A DNA stretch of 64,000 nt from Poindextera sp963706385 (GTDB lineage Bacteria; Pseudomonadota; Alphaproteobacteria; Caulobacterales; Caulobacteraceae), in contig OY970153.1 of assembly GCA_963706385.1 (NCBI GenBank), positions 2,046,001 through 2,110,000 on the forward strand, given 5' to 3'. A program made the position numbers and the translations under genes. The notes under the pieces are model-generated. The model was not told the DNA's origin. It saw only the letters and a program-made list of their open reading frames with translations, and made no database searches. Positions 9,797 to 17,793 of this stretch are shown here, piece by piece; the first letter of the stretch is position 1, and every line of letters begins with the position of its first letter.

Positions 9797-10510
9797 CGCC
9801 CGGAACGCGGCGCCCGCCTCCCGGCCCACCCGGATCAGGGCGGGCAGCTGGCCGGGATCCGCGGCCAGCGCCCTCAGCACCGCGAGCAGGTCGATGCGCC
9901 CATTGGCCGCCATGCCGGCTTGGGCGGCCTTGGGCAGACCGCGATCGGCGGCGTCCGAAACCACCCGCGCCACGGCGAACGCCAGGCCGTGACGGTCGGC
10001 GATGTGGGCGGCGATGTGGGATTCCATGTCGACCGCCAGGGCGCCAGTGGCCCGATGCGCGGCGCGTTTGGCGCCGGCCTCGGCGAGCATGGCGTCGGAG
10101 CCGAGGATCGGGCCTGTTCGCGCGCCCAGCCGCGCGATGAGGACGGCGGTCCAGGCGGGATCACAAGAAAAATTCCGCTCATCCCGGCGAATGCCGGGAC
10201 CCAGATCGTAGGGAACAGGGCTGTCTGTTGAAAGAGCCATAAACCCTGGCTCGGCCCCTTTTGATCTGGATCCCGGCATTCGCCGGGACGAGCGGAAAAT
10301 CACCTCCGTCCCAACGACCCAGTCGCCGGGCCGCAAACCCGGCGCCAGCGCGCCGCAAAGGCCCATGCTGATGATCCCCGCCGCGCCGGCCGCCGCGGCC
10401 TCCAGCTCGCGCGCCAGCCGCGCGCCGTCGCCGCCGCCGGCCACGATATGCAGTCCGGGACCGGCCAGGATCCGCGCCTCGCGCTTCAGGCCGGTGGCGA
10501 TAAGGATCAT
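9740..10510 (-). CDS. hpnG: Hopanoid-associated phosphorylase HpnG, carrying an in-frame palindromic insertion
   Basis: HpnG is a purine-nucleoside-phosphorylase-like enzyme that removes adenine from adenosylhopane, leading to ribosylhopane. It has 256 residues, starting MILIATGLKREARILAGPG. Conserved parts are GIISMGLCGALAPGLRPGDWV, LGSDAMLAEAG, ALAVDMESHIAA and FAVARVVSDAADRGLP. Between GTEVIF and CDPAWTAV lie about 42 extra residues (SSRRMPGSRSKG ... GPGIRRDERN) encoded by a palindromic repeat at 10173-10297; the frame stays open through it. Whether the protein still works is not evident. The ATG shares one base with the shc stop (TGATG at 10508-10512), so it is the last gene of the minus hopanoid operon. 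Its 3' end overlaps convergent hpnH. Confidence 0.9.
   Translation of the reverse strand: MILIATGLKREARILAGPGLHIVAGGGDGARLARELEAAAAGAAGIISMGLCGALAPGLRPGDWVVGTEVIFRSSRRMPGSRSKGAEPGFMALSTDSPVPYDLGPGIRRDERNFSCDPAWTAVLIARLGARTGPILGSDAMLAEAGAKRAAHRATGALAVDMESHIAAHIADRHGLAFAVARVVSDAADRGLPKAAQAGMAANGRIDLLAVLRALAADPGQLPALIRVGREAGAAFRALGRGRDLLGPRLGRLDLG
10173..10297. repeat. Dispersed palindromic element inserted in frame within hpnG
   Basis: Two 35-base arms, 10173-10207 and 10263-10297, are inverted copies of each other with 33 of 35 positions matching; the arms contain CCCGGCGAATGCCGGGA, itself a palindrome. The 55-base middle is unique in the window. The element interrupts hpnG between codons of conserved blocks, keeps the reading frame and adds about 42 residues. 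This class of CCGGCGAATGCCGG repeat is widespread between genes in alphaproteobacteria; the intragenic position is the unusual point. Confidence 0.85.
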
Positions 10511-12480
10511 CACATGCCGAAGGCGACGCGGGGATCGTTGGCCCGCTTGAGGTTGCGGTAGCGCGCCAGCGCCCACAGCGGGAAGAGCTTCGGATAGCCG
10601 TGGTAGCGCAGGTAGAACACCCTGGGGAAACCGCCGCCGGTGTAGTGCTGCTGGTCCCAGAGCCCGTCGTCCGCCTGGCTGTCGATCAGGTATCGCACGC
10701 CGCGCGCCACCGCCGGATGGTCCGCCTCGCCCGCCGCCATCAGCCCGATCAGCGCCCAGGCGGTCTGCGAGGCGTTGGAGACGAACGGCCGGTAGACCTT
10801 GTAGTCCAGGGCGTAGCTTTCGCAGTCCTCGCCCCAGCCGCCGTCGGGATTCTGGATCTTGATCAGCCAGTCCGCCGCCTTGCGGACCACCGGAGCCTGG
10901 GGATCGACCCCCGCGGCGTTGAAGGCGCACAGCGCCGACCAGGTTCCATAGATGTAGTTCACCCCCCAGCGGCCGAACCAGCTGCCGTCGCTCGCCTGCT
11001 CGCGTTCCAGATAGGCCAGCGCGCGGGCCATCCTGGGGCTGTCCTTGGCCTCGCCGAGTTGGGCCAGCATGCTGACGCAGCGGGCGGCCACGTCCACGGT
11101 CGGCGGGTCGAGCAGGGCGCCGTGGTCGGCGAAGGGGATGTTGTTGAGGTAATGGAAGGTGTTGTCGGCGTCGAACGCGCCCCAGCCGCCGTTCTTGCTC
11201 TGCAGGCCGACGATCCATTCCTCGCCGCGGGCGATCGCCTGGTCATAGCCGGCCCCGGCGCCGAGGCGGGCGCGCGCCCGGTCCATGGCCATGACCACCA
11301 CGGCGGTGTCGTCGGTGTCGGGATAGTGGGCGTTGTTGTACTGAAAGGCCCAGCCGCCGGGCCGCACATCCGGCCGCTGTTCGGCCCAGTCGCCGGCGAC
11401 GTCCAGCACCTGCCGCGGCTTGAGCCAGGCCAGGGCGCGCAAGGCCTCGCGCTCGGCCGCCTCGCCGCCGGCCTCCATCAGGGCGTGGGCGATGAGCGCG
11501 GTGTCCCACACCGGCGAGACGCAGGGCTGGCAATAGGCCTCGTCCTCGTGGACAATCACCAGATTGGCCACCGACCGGCGCGCGATCGCCCGGTCGGGGT
11601 GGTCCGGCGGATAGCCCAGGGCGTCGAACATCATCACGCTGTTGGCCATGGCCGGATAGATCGCGCCCAGACCGTCCTCGCCGTTCAACCGCTCGGTGAC
11701 GAAGGCCGCGCATCGGTCGATCGCGCGCTGGCGCAACCGCTTCGGCCACAGTCCGTCGACCGCCTTCAGCACCACGTCCAGGGCGTTGAAGCCCCAGGTC
11801 CACAACAGCTTGGTGTCGGCCGCCTTGGACTTCGGCTTGACGTGAACCGTGGTCCTGTAGAGCTCGTCCACCCGCACCCCGCGCGGATTGCGGGCCAGGG
11901 GCTTTTTCACCTGCAGCACCAGCAGGGGCGCGATCACCGTGCGCGCCCAGTAGGACATCTTCGACAGGTGGATCGGAAACCATCGGGGCAGAAGGATCAG
12001 CTCCACCGGCATGGTCGGGATCGCGCTCCACGAGGCCGCGCCGTAGAGCGCCAGCTGGATGCGGGTGAAGACGTTGGTCGCCGCCGCCCCGCCGTGGGCC
12101 AGAATCGCCTCGCGGGCGCGGGCCATGTGCGGCGCGTCAACATCGTCGCCGATCATCTTCAGGGCGAAATAGGCCTTGACGCTGGCGCTGATGTCGAAGG
12201 CCCCGCCATGGAACAGCGGCCAGCCGCCGTGCTCGCCCTGAATGCGGCGCAGATAGACCCCGATCTTGCGCTCCAGCTCGAGGTCCTCGGGCTCGCCCAG
12301 ATAGTGTTTGAACAGCACGTATTCGGCCGGGATGGTGGCGTCGGCCTCCAGCTCGAACACCCAGTGCCCGTCCGGCCGTTGCAGCTTGATCAGGGCCTCG
12401 CTCGCCCGGCCGACCACCGCGTCCAGCGCGCTGGACGGCGGGGCGGTTCCGGTCGGGTTGTCGTCCAGGGCCAGGCTCAT
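10510..12480 (-). CDS. shc: Squalene-hopene cyclase
   Basis: Cyclises squalene to hopene/hopanol at the membrane (HpnF in hopanoid nomenclature). It has 656 residues, the full family length. The catalytic DXDD motif is seen as PDTDDTAV near residue 385. Several QW repeats are present: QRPDGHWVFELEAD at the N-terminus, QSKNGGWGAFD, QASDGSWFGRWG, QNPDGGWGED and QADDGLWDQQHYT. The conserved GGWAFQYNN is also visible. It is preceded by hpnE with about 90 bp between, and its stop overlaps the hpnG start by one base. No transmembrane helix is expected; the enzyme is monotopic. Confidence 0.97.
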   Translation of the reverse strand: MSLALDDNPTGTAPPSSALDAVVGRASEALIKLQRPDGHWVFELEADATIPAEYVLFKHYLGEPEDLELERKIGVYLRRIQGEHGGWPLFHGGAFDISASVKAYFALKMIGDDVDAPHMARAREAILAHGGAAATNVFTRIQLALYGAASWSAIPTMPVELILLPRWFPIHLSKMSYWARTVIAPLLVLQVKKPLARNPRGVRVDELYRTTVHVKPKSKAADTKLLWTWGFNALDVVLKAVDGLWPKRLRQRAIDRCAAFVTERLNGEDGLGAIYPAMANSVMMFDALGYPPDHPDRAIARRSVANLVIVHEDEAYCQPCVSPVWDTALIAHALMEAGGEAAEREALRALAWLKPRQVLDVAGDWAEQRPDVRPGGWAFQYNNAHYPDTDDTAVVVMAMDRARARLGAGAGYDQAIARGEEWIVGLQSKNGGWGAFDADNTFHYLNNIPFADHGALLDPPTVDVAARCVSMLAQLGEAKDSPRMARALAYLEREQASDGSWFGRWGVNYIYGTWSALCAFNAAGVDPQAPVVRKAADWLIKIQNPDGGWGEDCESYALDYKVYRPFVSNASQTAWALIGLMAAGEADHPAVARGVRYLIDSQADDGLWDQQHYTGGGFPRVFYLRYHGYPKLFPLWALARYRNLKRANDPRVAFGM

Positions 12481-12523
12481 CGGCGAGAATCCGTTGCGGC
12501 TTCAACTATAGGCGAGTTTGGCC

Positions 12524-12587
12524 GAGCGCGTTCCGCGAAAGTGGACCCGGTTTCGCGACCGGAACGCGCTCAAACTTTTGCATCTAG
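12524..12587. repeat. Palindromic repeat family, single-module copy (copy A) overlapping the hpnE 3' end
   Basis: GAGCGCGTTCCG-CGAAA, a GTGGACCCGG centre and TTTCGCGACCGGAACGCGCTC form an imperfect hairpin followed by AAACTTTTGCATCTAG. The same sequence occurs at 21518-21576 and, inverted, at 32229-32285. The minus-strand reading of its tail gives the last codons and the stop of hpnE (GCAAAAGTTTGA). Confidence 0.85.
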
Positions 12588-13847
12588 CGCCAATTCCGCG
12601 GCCGCAAAGCCGGACCGCAGCGCCCCCTCGATAGTCGCCGGCAGCCCGGTGTCGGTCCAGTCTCCGGCCAGCAGCAGATTGCCAAAAGCCGTGCGCGCGC
12701 CGGGCCGCTTGCTGGCCTGCTCCGGCGTGGCGGCGAAGGTGGCGCGCCGCTCCTTCAGCACCTGCCAGGGCGGCAGGGCGCGCGGCAGACCCAGCACCTG
12801 GGCGACCTCGGCCCAGAGCATCTCGGCCAGGGCTTGCCGCTCGACGTCGAGCAGGCGGTCGGCGCCGCTGACGGTCACCGAGATGCGGTCGGGGAAGGCG
12901 AATATCCACTCCGCGGTCCCGCCGACCAGGCCGATCATCGGCTCGGCGCCCGGCGGCGGGGCGATCTTGAAATGGCCGTTGACGATGGCGCTGAACGCAT
13001 CGGGCGCGGCCAGGCCGGGGATCAGCTCCTGGGCCACCCAGGGCGGCGCGGCCAGGATCACCGGCCGGTCGGCGGCCAGCGGCCGGTCCTGGTCCGAGAA
13101 ATTCAGGGCGCTCACCCGGCCGGCCTCGAAGTCGAGCCCGCGCAGCCGCCGGCCCAGGCTGAGCCGGCCGCCGCGCGCGGTCAGATAGGCCGCCGCCGGG
13201 TCGACGAAGGCGGCCGACAGCGTCGGATGGGCGATGCGCGGACGATAGGCGCGCCCGCCCCTGGCCAGGGTCTCGCGCACCACCGCCGCGGCCAGGGCGG
13301 CCGAGCCCTCCCCCGGGCGAATGTTGAGCGCGGCGAGCAGGAAGGGGGCGATCAGCCGCTCCCACACCAAGCCCTCGGCCTTGATCGCCTGGTCGACCCG
13401 CTGGTCCGCGCCGGGATAAAGCAAGCCCGCCAGGCCCAGATAGTCCGCCGCCTTCGAGCCGGGAACCCGCCGCGACGCATCCAGCACCCACCAGGGCAGC
13501 GGACCCTCGTTGGGTCGGAGCATCCAGCGTTCGCCGGAGCGGACATCGGCGAAGGCGAAGCGGGCCTGGTCCGGCCCGATCAGCCGATCGGCGGCCCCGA
13601 TCAGCGCCAGATAGCGCTGGACCGCCCGGTTGCCGGAGAGCACCAGGTGGTTACCGTTGTCGATGGTCATGCCGAGCTGGGCGTCGAAGTATGACCGGCA
13701 GCGCCCGCCCGCCTGGGCCGCGGCGTCGAACAGCTCGACCGCGACGCCGGCCTGCGCCAGGCGCACCGCGGCCGCCAGGCCCGCGAGACCCGCGCCGACG
13801 ACATAGGCCCGCTCCGGGGCCCGTTCCGGCGCCGTCCCCGGCCTCAT
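12570..13847 (-). CDS. hpnE: Squalene biosynthesis FAD-dependent oxidoreductase HpnE
   Basis: Reduces hydroxysqualene to squalene in the three-step HpnD-HpnC-HpnE route. It has 425 residues. An FAD/NAD Rossmann motif lies at residues 15-45 (YVVGAGLAGLAAAVRLAQAG ... ELFDA) followed by the amine-oxidase/desaturase-type GGRCRSYFD and DNGNHLVLSG. The C-terminal FAD motif is LLLAGDWTDTGLPATIEGAL. The start overlaps the hpnD stop by four bases (ATGA, 13844-13847). The last residues (ALDAKV) and the stop lie in a dispersed repeat, so the native C-terminus may have been replaced. Confidence 0.94.
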   Translation of the reverse strand: MRPGTAPERAPERAYVVGAGLAGLAAAVRLAQAGVAVELFDAAAQAGGRCRSYFDAQLGMTIDNGNHLVLSGNRAVQRYLALIGAADRLIGPDQARFAFADVRSGERWMLRPNEGPLPWWVLDASRRVPGSKAADYLGLAGLLYPGADQRVDQAIKAEGLVWERLIAPFLLAALNIRPGEGSAALAAAVVRETLARGGRAYRPRIAHPTLSAAFVDPAAAYLTARGGRLSLGRRLRGLDFEAGRVSALNFSDQDRPLAADRPVILAAPPWVAQELIPGLAAPDAFSAIVNGHFKIAPPPGAEPMIGLVGGTAEWIFAFPDRISVTVSGADRLLDVERQALAEMLWAEVAQVLGLPRALPPWQVLKERRATFAATPEQASKRPGARTAFGNLLLAGDWTDTGLPATIEGALRSGFAAAELALDAKV

Positions 13848-14689
13848 CCCATCAAGCCGCGCGACAGGATGATCCAGGCGAGCGCGGTCTTGCCGAGCTT
13901 CGCCCGCGCCCGCGGCGGGGCCCAGCCGGCGGCCTCCATCTTACCGAGGATGGCGGCGTAGACCGCGCTCATCAGCCTCGGCGCCGCGAGGCGCCCGGCG
14001 GGGCGGCGGGCCAGCACCGCGTCCGCCGCCCGGTAATGCTCGCGGGCCAGCCTGGCCATCGGCCGGCAGGCGCGATCGATCCGCGGATCGGCGATCACCG
14101 CGGCGGGATCGTCGCCGGCGATGCCGGCCTGGTCGAGGAACTCGCGCGGCAGGTAGAGCCGTCCGATGCCGGCGTCCTCGTCCAGGTCGCGCAGGATGTT
14201 GGTCAACTGCAAGGCCCGGCCGAGATGCTCGGCGAGTTCCAGCCCCGGCGCGCCCTCCATGCCGAACACCTTGACCGACAGGCGGCCGACCGCGCTGGCC
14301 ACCCGGTCGCAATAGAGGTCCAGCGTGGCCAGATCCGGCGCGCGGATGTCCCGGTCCAGGTCCATCTGCATGCCGTCGATCACCGCCTGGAAATCGGCCT
14401 TGGCCAGGCCGAAACGGCGGATGTCCTCGGCCAGAAAACCCATCCGCCCGGGCGGGCCGCCGGCGTAGAGGCGCTCCACGTCGCCGCGCCAGCCGTCCAG
14501 CTCGGCGGCGCGGCTGGCTAGGTCGCCGACCGGCTCGTCGACGATGTCGTCCACCGCCCGGCAGAAGCCGTAGATGGCGAACATCGCCGCCCGCTCGGCC
14601 TTGGGCAGCACGCGCATGCCGGCGTAGAAGGAGCTGCCGGAGACCTTCTTCTCGATCGCGCCGACATCCGGGCCCGCCTGTTCGCTCAC
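13844..14689 (-). CDS. hpnD: Presqualene diphosphate synthase HpnD
   Basis: Joins two farnesyl diphosphates head-to-head into presqualene diphosphate. It has 281 residues from a GTG start (VSEQAGPDVGAIEKKVSGSS) that overlaps the hpnC stop by four bases (GTGA, 14686-14689); a long upstream extension of the frame lies entirely within hpnC and is not used. Both aspartate-rich motifs of the squalene/phytoene synthase fold are present: RAVDDIVDE and NILRDLDEDAGIGRLYLP, with the GSSFYAGMRVLP entry typical of HpnD. Together with HpnC and HpnE it replaces the eukaryotic-type squalene synthase. Confidence 0.94.
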   Translation of the reverse strand: MSEQAGPDVGAIEKKVSGSSFYAGMRVLPKAERAAMFAIYGFCRAVDDIVDEPVGDLASRAAELDGWRGDVERLYAGGPPGRMGFLAEDIRRFGLAKADFQAVIDGMQMDLDRDIRAPDLATLDLYCDRVASAVGRLSVKVFGMEGAPGLELAEHLGRALQLTNILRDLDEDAGIGRLYLPREFLDQAGIAGDDPAAVIADPRIDRACRPMARLAREHYRAADAVLARRPAGRLAAPRLMSAVYAAILGKMEAAGWAPPRARAKLGKTALAWIILSRGLMG

Positions 14690-15567
14690 TCCGCTCCCCC
14701 CGCCAGCGCGGCCTTGGCGCGTCCGCCCCGCCGTCCCGCGATCTGATCCAGACCGGCCAGAATGGCAAGCCCCGCCACTTCGATCGGCCGGTGGTGAACC
14801 CGCTCGCTCAGGGGATCGCGGGCGATCAGCCGGGCGGTCAGATCCTCGGCCAGGCGCTGGATCAGCGCCACTTCGTAGGCGAGCCGGCCGTCCTTGATCT
14901 GGCCGGCGAACGGCCGCGAGGCTTCGAGCAGCGTCTCGGTGCGCCGCGCCATCTCCACGATCACCGCGCGCAGCGCCGGCGAGGCGCGCGGTGAGGCCGC
15001 CGCCCGGACGTCCGCTCCCGCCGCGGCGAGCAGGTCCCCCGACAGGTATGACCGATCCAGCTCGCGGTAGTCCTTGCCGCAATCCTGCAGGTGGTTGATC
15101 ACCTGAAGCGCCGCGCACAGGGCGTCCGACGCCGGCCAGGTCGCGCGCGACTCGCCGTGGACGTCGAGCACGAAACGGCCAACCGGCATGGCCGAATAGC
15201 GACAATAGTCCATCAGCTCGCCCCAGTCGGCGTAGCGGGTCTTGCTCACGTCCTGGCGGAAGGCGCGCAGCAGGTCGAGCCCGTGCTGGGCGTCGAGCCC
15301 GCGGTCTTGCTGGGCGCGGCGCAGCGCGAGCGAGGCTTGGTCCGCGTCGGCCTCGCCGGCCAGGGTGGCGCGCATCGCCTCGAGCGCGGCGAGCTTGTCC
15401 TCGGCCGTCAGGGTCGGATGGTCGGCGATGTCGTCGGCGGTGCGGGCGAAGCGGTAGAAGGCCATGATCGCCGCCCGGTGCGCCGGCTTGATGACGAAGG
15501 AGGCGACCGGGAAGTTCTCCTGTTTGTGGCCCTTGCGCGGGGCGAGGTCGGGCGCGGCCATGCTCAT
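14686..15567 (-). CDS. hpnC: Squalene synthase HpnC (hydroxysqualene synthase)
   Basis: Converts presqualene diphosphate to hydroxysqualene. It has 293 residues of the squalene/phytoene synthase family, starting MSMAAPDLAPRKGHKQENFP, which fits the HpnC N-terminus. Motifs are AFYRFARTADDIADHPTLT for the first aspartate site and INHLQDCGKDYRELDRSYL for the second. Tyr/Arg-rich YCRYSAMPVGRFVLDVHGE is also conserved. The start overlaps the hpnB stop by four bases (15564-15567) and its stop overlaps the hpnD start, so it is tightly coupled on both sides. Confidence 0.93.
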   Translation of the reverse strand: MSMAAPDLAPRKGHKQENFPVASFVIKPAHRAAIMAFYRFARTADDIADHPTLTAEDKLAALEAMRATLAGEADADQASLALRRAQQDRGLDAQHGLDLLRAFRQDVSKTRYADWGELMDYCRYSAMPVGRFVLDVHGESRATWPASDALCAALQVINHLQDCGKDYRELDRSYLSGDLLAAAGADVRAAASPRASPALRAVIVEMARRTETLLEASRPFAGQIKDGRLAYEVALIQRLAEDLTARLIARDPLSERVHHRPIEVAGLAILAGLDQIAGRRGGRAKAALAGGAE

Positions 15568-16727
15568 GCGCGCCCCGCCAGCGCCTGGGCCCGGCCCTTC
15601 CAGGTCCCGCCGCGGCCGGCCCAGACGTCGATCGCCGAGCGGACGGTGAAGGCGGTGTAGAGCGCGCCGATCAGCGGCAGGGCGAGACTCCACAGCGGCG
15701 AGCGCCGGTAGAACCGCAGCATCGGCAGGAAGCTCAGCGTCATCAGCGCCCAGGCGGCGAGGCCGACGAAGCGCCAGGGGCTGGGGGCGAACACGGTCAC
15801 CAGCGGCGCCGCCAGATAGGTGAGCCCCATGCCGGCGAGCGTCCCGGCCAGCATCAGCGGCGAATAGCCGAGCTGGGCGTAGGCCGAGCGCGAGACCATC
15901 CGGCCGATCTCGCCGACGCTGACGTAGGGGCGAAGGCTACAGGCGCGTTCGGTCAGGCCCAGCCAGATCGGCCCCTGCCGCTTCATCGCGGCCCCCAGGG
16001 CGCAGTCGTCGATGATCGCGGCGCGGATGGCGTCGATCCCGCCGGCGGCGCGCAAGGCGTCGGCGCGGGCCAGCATGCAGCCGCCGGCCGCGGCCGCGAC
16101 GCGGGTCTTGGGGTCGTTCACCCAGCCGAACGGATAGAGCATGTCGAAGAAATAGACGAAGGCGGGGATCAGCAGCTTCTCGGCGGCGGTCACGCAGGAG
16201 AGCTTGGCCATCAGCGAGGTCAGCGCCAGGCCATGCGCCTCGGCGCGGGCCGCCAGCCGCCGCAGATTGTCCGACGCATGGGCGATGTCGGCGTCGGTCA
16301 GCAGCAGGTATTTGGGCGCATCGCCGCCCTCGCCGGCGGCCTCCACCCCCTGCTTCATCGCCCACAGCTTGCCGGTCCAGCCGGCGGGCAGGGGCGCGCC
16401 GGAGAGAATGGTCAGGCGCTGGCCGCCGGGCAGGGCCTCGGCCGCGGCGGCCGCGGCCCGGGCGGTGCCGTCGGTGCTGTTGTCGTCGACCAGGATCACC
16501 CGGAACGGCCCGGGATAGTCCTGCGCCAGCAGGCTGCCGATCGAGCGGGCGATGACGTCGGCCTCGTCGCGCGCCGGCACCACGGCGGCCACCGCCGGCC
16601 AGGTTCCCGGCGACGCGTCCGGCTCGCCCGCATCGTCGCGCTCGCGCGCCAGCCAGAAGCCGGCCCGGCCCACGACCAGATAGGCCCAGATCATCAGCGG
16701 CAGGCAGGCGAGGGCGCCGATCAGCAT
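15564..16727 (-). CDS. hpnB: Hopanoid-associated glycosyltransferase HpnB
   Basis: Family-2 membrane glycosyltransferase of unproven substrate that is regularly found in hopanoid loci. It has 387 residues. An N-terminal membrane helix (LIGALACLPLMIWAYLVVG) precedes the GT-A domain: VVPARDEADVIARSIGSLLA, VILVDDNSTDGTA and the DxD-like LLTDADIAHASD. Three hydrophobic segments close the protein (LAGMGLTYLAAPLVTVFA, VGLAAWALMTLSFL, LALPLIGALYTAF). The ATG is one base past the hpnA stop, so translation is coupled. It may glycosylate a hopanoid or a carrier; no experimental role is implied by the sequence. Confidence 0.92.
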   Translation of the reverse strand: MLIGALACLPLMIWAYLVVGRAGFWLARERDDAGEPDASPGTWPAVAAVVPARDEADVIARSIGSLLAQDYPGPFRVILVDDNSTDGTARAAAAAAEALPGGQRLTILSGAPLPAGWTGKLWAMKQGVEAAGEGGDAPKYLLLTDADIAHASDNLRRLAARAEAHGLALTSLMAKLSCVTAAEKLLIPAFVYFFDMLYPFGWVNDPKTRVAAAAGGCMLARADALRAAGGIDAIRAAIIDDCALGAAMKRQGPIWLGLTERACSLRPYVSVGEIGRMVSRSAYAQLGYSPLMLAGTLAGMGLTYLAAPLVTVFAPSPWRFVGLAAWALMTLSFLPMLRFYRRSPLWSLALPLIGALYTAFTVRSAIDVWAGRGGTWKGRAQALAGRA

Positions 16728-16728
16728 G

Positions 16729-17733
16729 TCACTTCACATAGCCCGCCTGGCGAAACCAGGCGAGGGCGTCGCTCAGCCCCTCCAGATAGGGCCGCGCGAC
16801 ATAGCCCAGCTCGCGCTCGGCCTTGGCCGAGGAGAAGAACATGTGGTGGCTGGCCATCTTCAGCGCGTCGCGGGTCAGGAACGGCTCCTTGCCGGTCAGG
16901 TGGGCGATGGCCTCGGTCGCAAGGGCCAGGGGATAGAGCGGCGCGCGCGGCAGGCTGACGGTCGGCGGCCTGCGCCCGGTCAGCCGGGCGATGTCGGCCA
17001 GCATCCGGCCCAGGCTCACGTCCTGGCCGCCCAATATGTAGCGCTCGCCCCGCCGGCCCTTGTCCAGCGCCAAAAGGTGGCCGCGGGCCACGTCGTCGAC
17101 GTGGACCAGGTTGAGGCCGGTGTCGAGGAAGGCGGGCATCCGCCCAGAGGCCGCCTCGACGATGATCCGCCCGGTGGGGGTGGGCTTGACGTCGCGCGGG
17201 CCGATCGGGGTCGAGGGGCTGACGATCACCGCCGGCAGGCCCTGCTCGGCCGCCATCGCCTCGACCACCCGCTCGGCGACCACCTTGCTGCGCTTGTAGG
17301 CGCCGATGGCCTCCTCCGGCGCGAGCGGCAGGGTCTCGTCGGACGCCCGGCCGTCGGCGCGGAAGCCCAGGGTGGCGACGGACGAGGTGTAGACCACCCG
17401 CTCGACCCCGGCGTCCAGGGCCGCAGCCATCACCGTGCGGGTCCCTTCGAGGTTGTTGCGGACGATCTCTTCCGGGTCGCGCGCCCAGAGCCGGTAGTCG
17501 GCGGCGACGTGGAACAGGTAACGCACCCCCGCCATCGCCGCGGCCATGGCGGCGGGGTCGGCCATGTCGCCGACCACCATCTCGGCCTCGAGCCCCTCGA
17601 GGTTCCGGCGCGGGCTGGAGGCGCGGGCGAGCAGCCGCAGGCGCGGGCCGCGGGCCTGCAGCGCGCGCGCGACCGCCGATCCGACGAAGCCGGAGGCGCC
17701 GGTCACCAGGACGAGATCGCCGGCCTCGGGCAT
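16729..17733 (-). CDS. hpnA: Hopanoid-associated sugar epimerase/dehydratase HpnA
   Basis: Extended short-chain dehydrogenase of the NAD-dependent epimerase family, consistently linked with hopanoid genes, exact reaction unknown. It has 334 residues. Visible are the NAD motif VTGASGFVGSAVARALQARG (residues 9-28), the YTSSVATLGF catalytic serine strand, and the active-site YKRSKVVAE (YxxxK). The NLVHVDDVARGHLLAL segment is typical of the family. It is 60 bp downstream of hpnJ and directly upstream of hpnB. It probably supplies or modifies a sugar or side-chain intermediate, which is inference from family and context. Confidence 0.93.
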   Translation of the reverse strand: MPEAGDLVLVTGASGFVGSAVARALQARGPRLRLLARASSPRRNLEGLEAEMVVGDMADPAAMAAAMAGVRYLFHVAADYRLWARDPEEIVRNNLEGTRTVMAAALDAGVERVVYTSSVATLGFRADGRASDETLPLAPEEAIGAYKRSKVVAERVVEAMAAEQGLPAVIVSPSTPIGPRDVKPTPTGRIIVEAASGRMPAFLDTGLNLVHVDDVARGHLLALDKGRRGERYILGGQDVSLGRMLADIARLTGRRPPTVSLPRAPLYPLALATEAIAHLTGKEPFLTRDALKMASHHMFFSSAKAERELGYVARPYLEGLSDALAWFRQAGYVK

Positions 17734-17793
17734 GGCCCGCTCAGGCCCCGCGCGCCGGAGCGCCGCCCGCCAAACCGTGCGCGCTCACGCCGC

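Noticed and set aside
10600..13188. An 862-codon open frame on the plus strand opposite the squalene-hopene cyclase and hpnE genes
   Set aside because: It is the antisense shadow of two strongly recognised genes; its translation is rich in Arg, Gly, His and Val with no family pattern, as expected for GC-rich DNA.
14690..15205. Upstream extension of hpnD
   Set aside because: It lies wholly inside hpnC in another frame and is arginine/glycine-rich; the GTG start overlapping the hpnC stop fits the family length.
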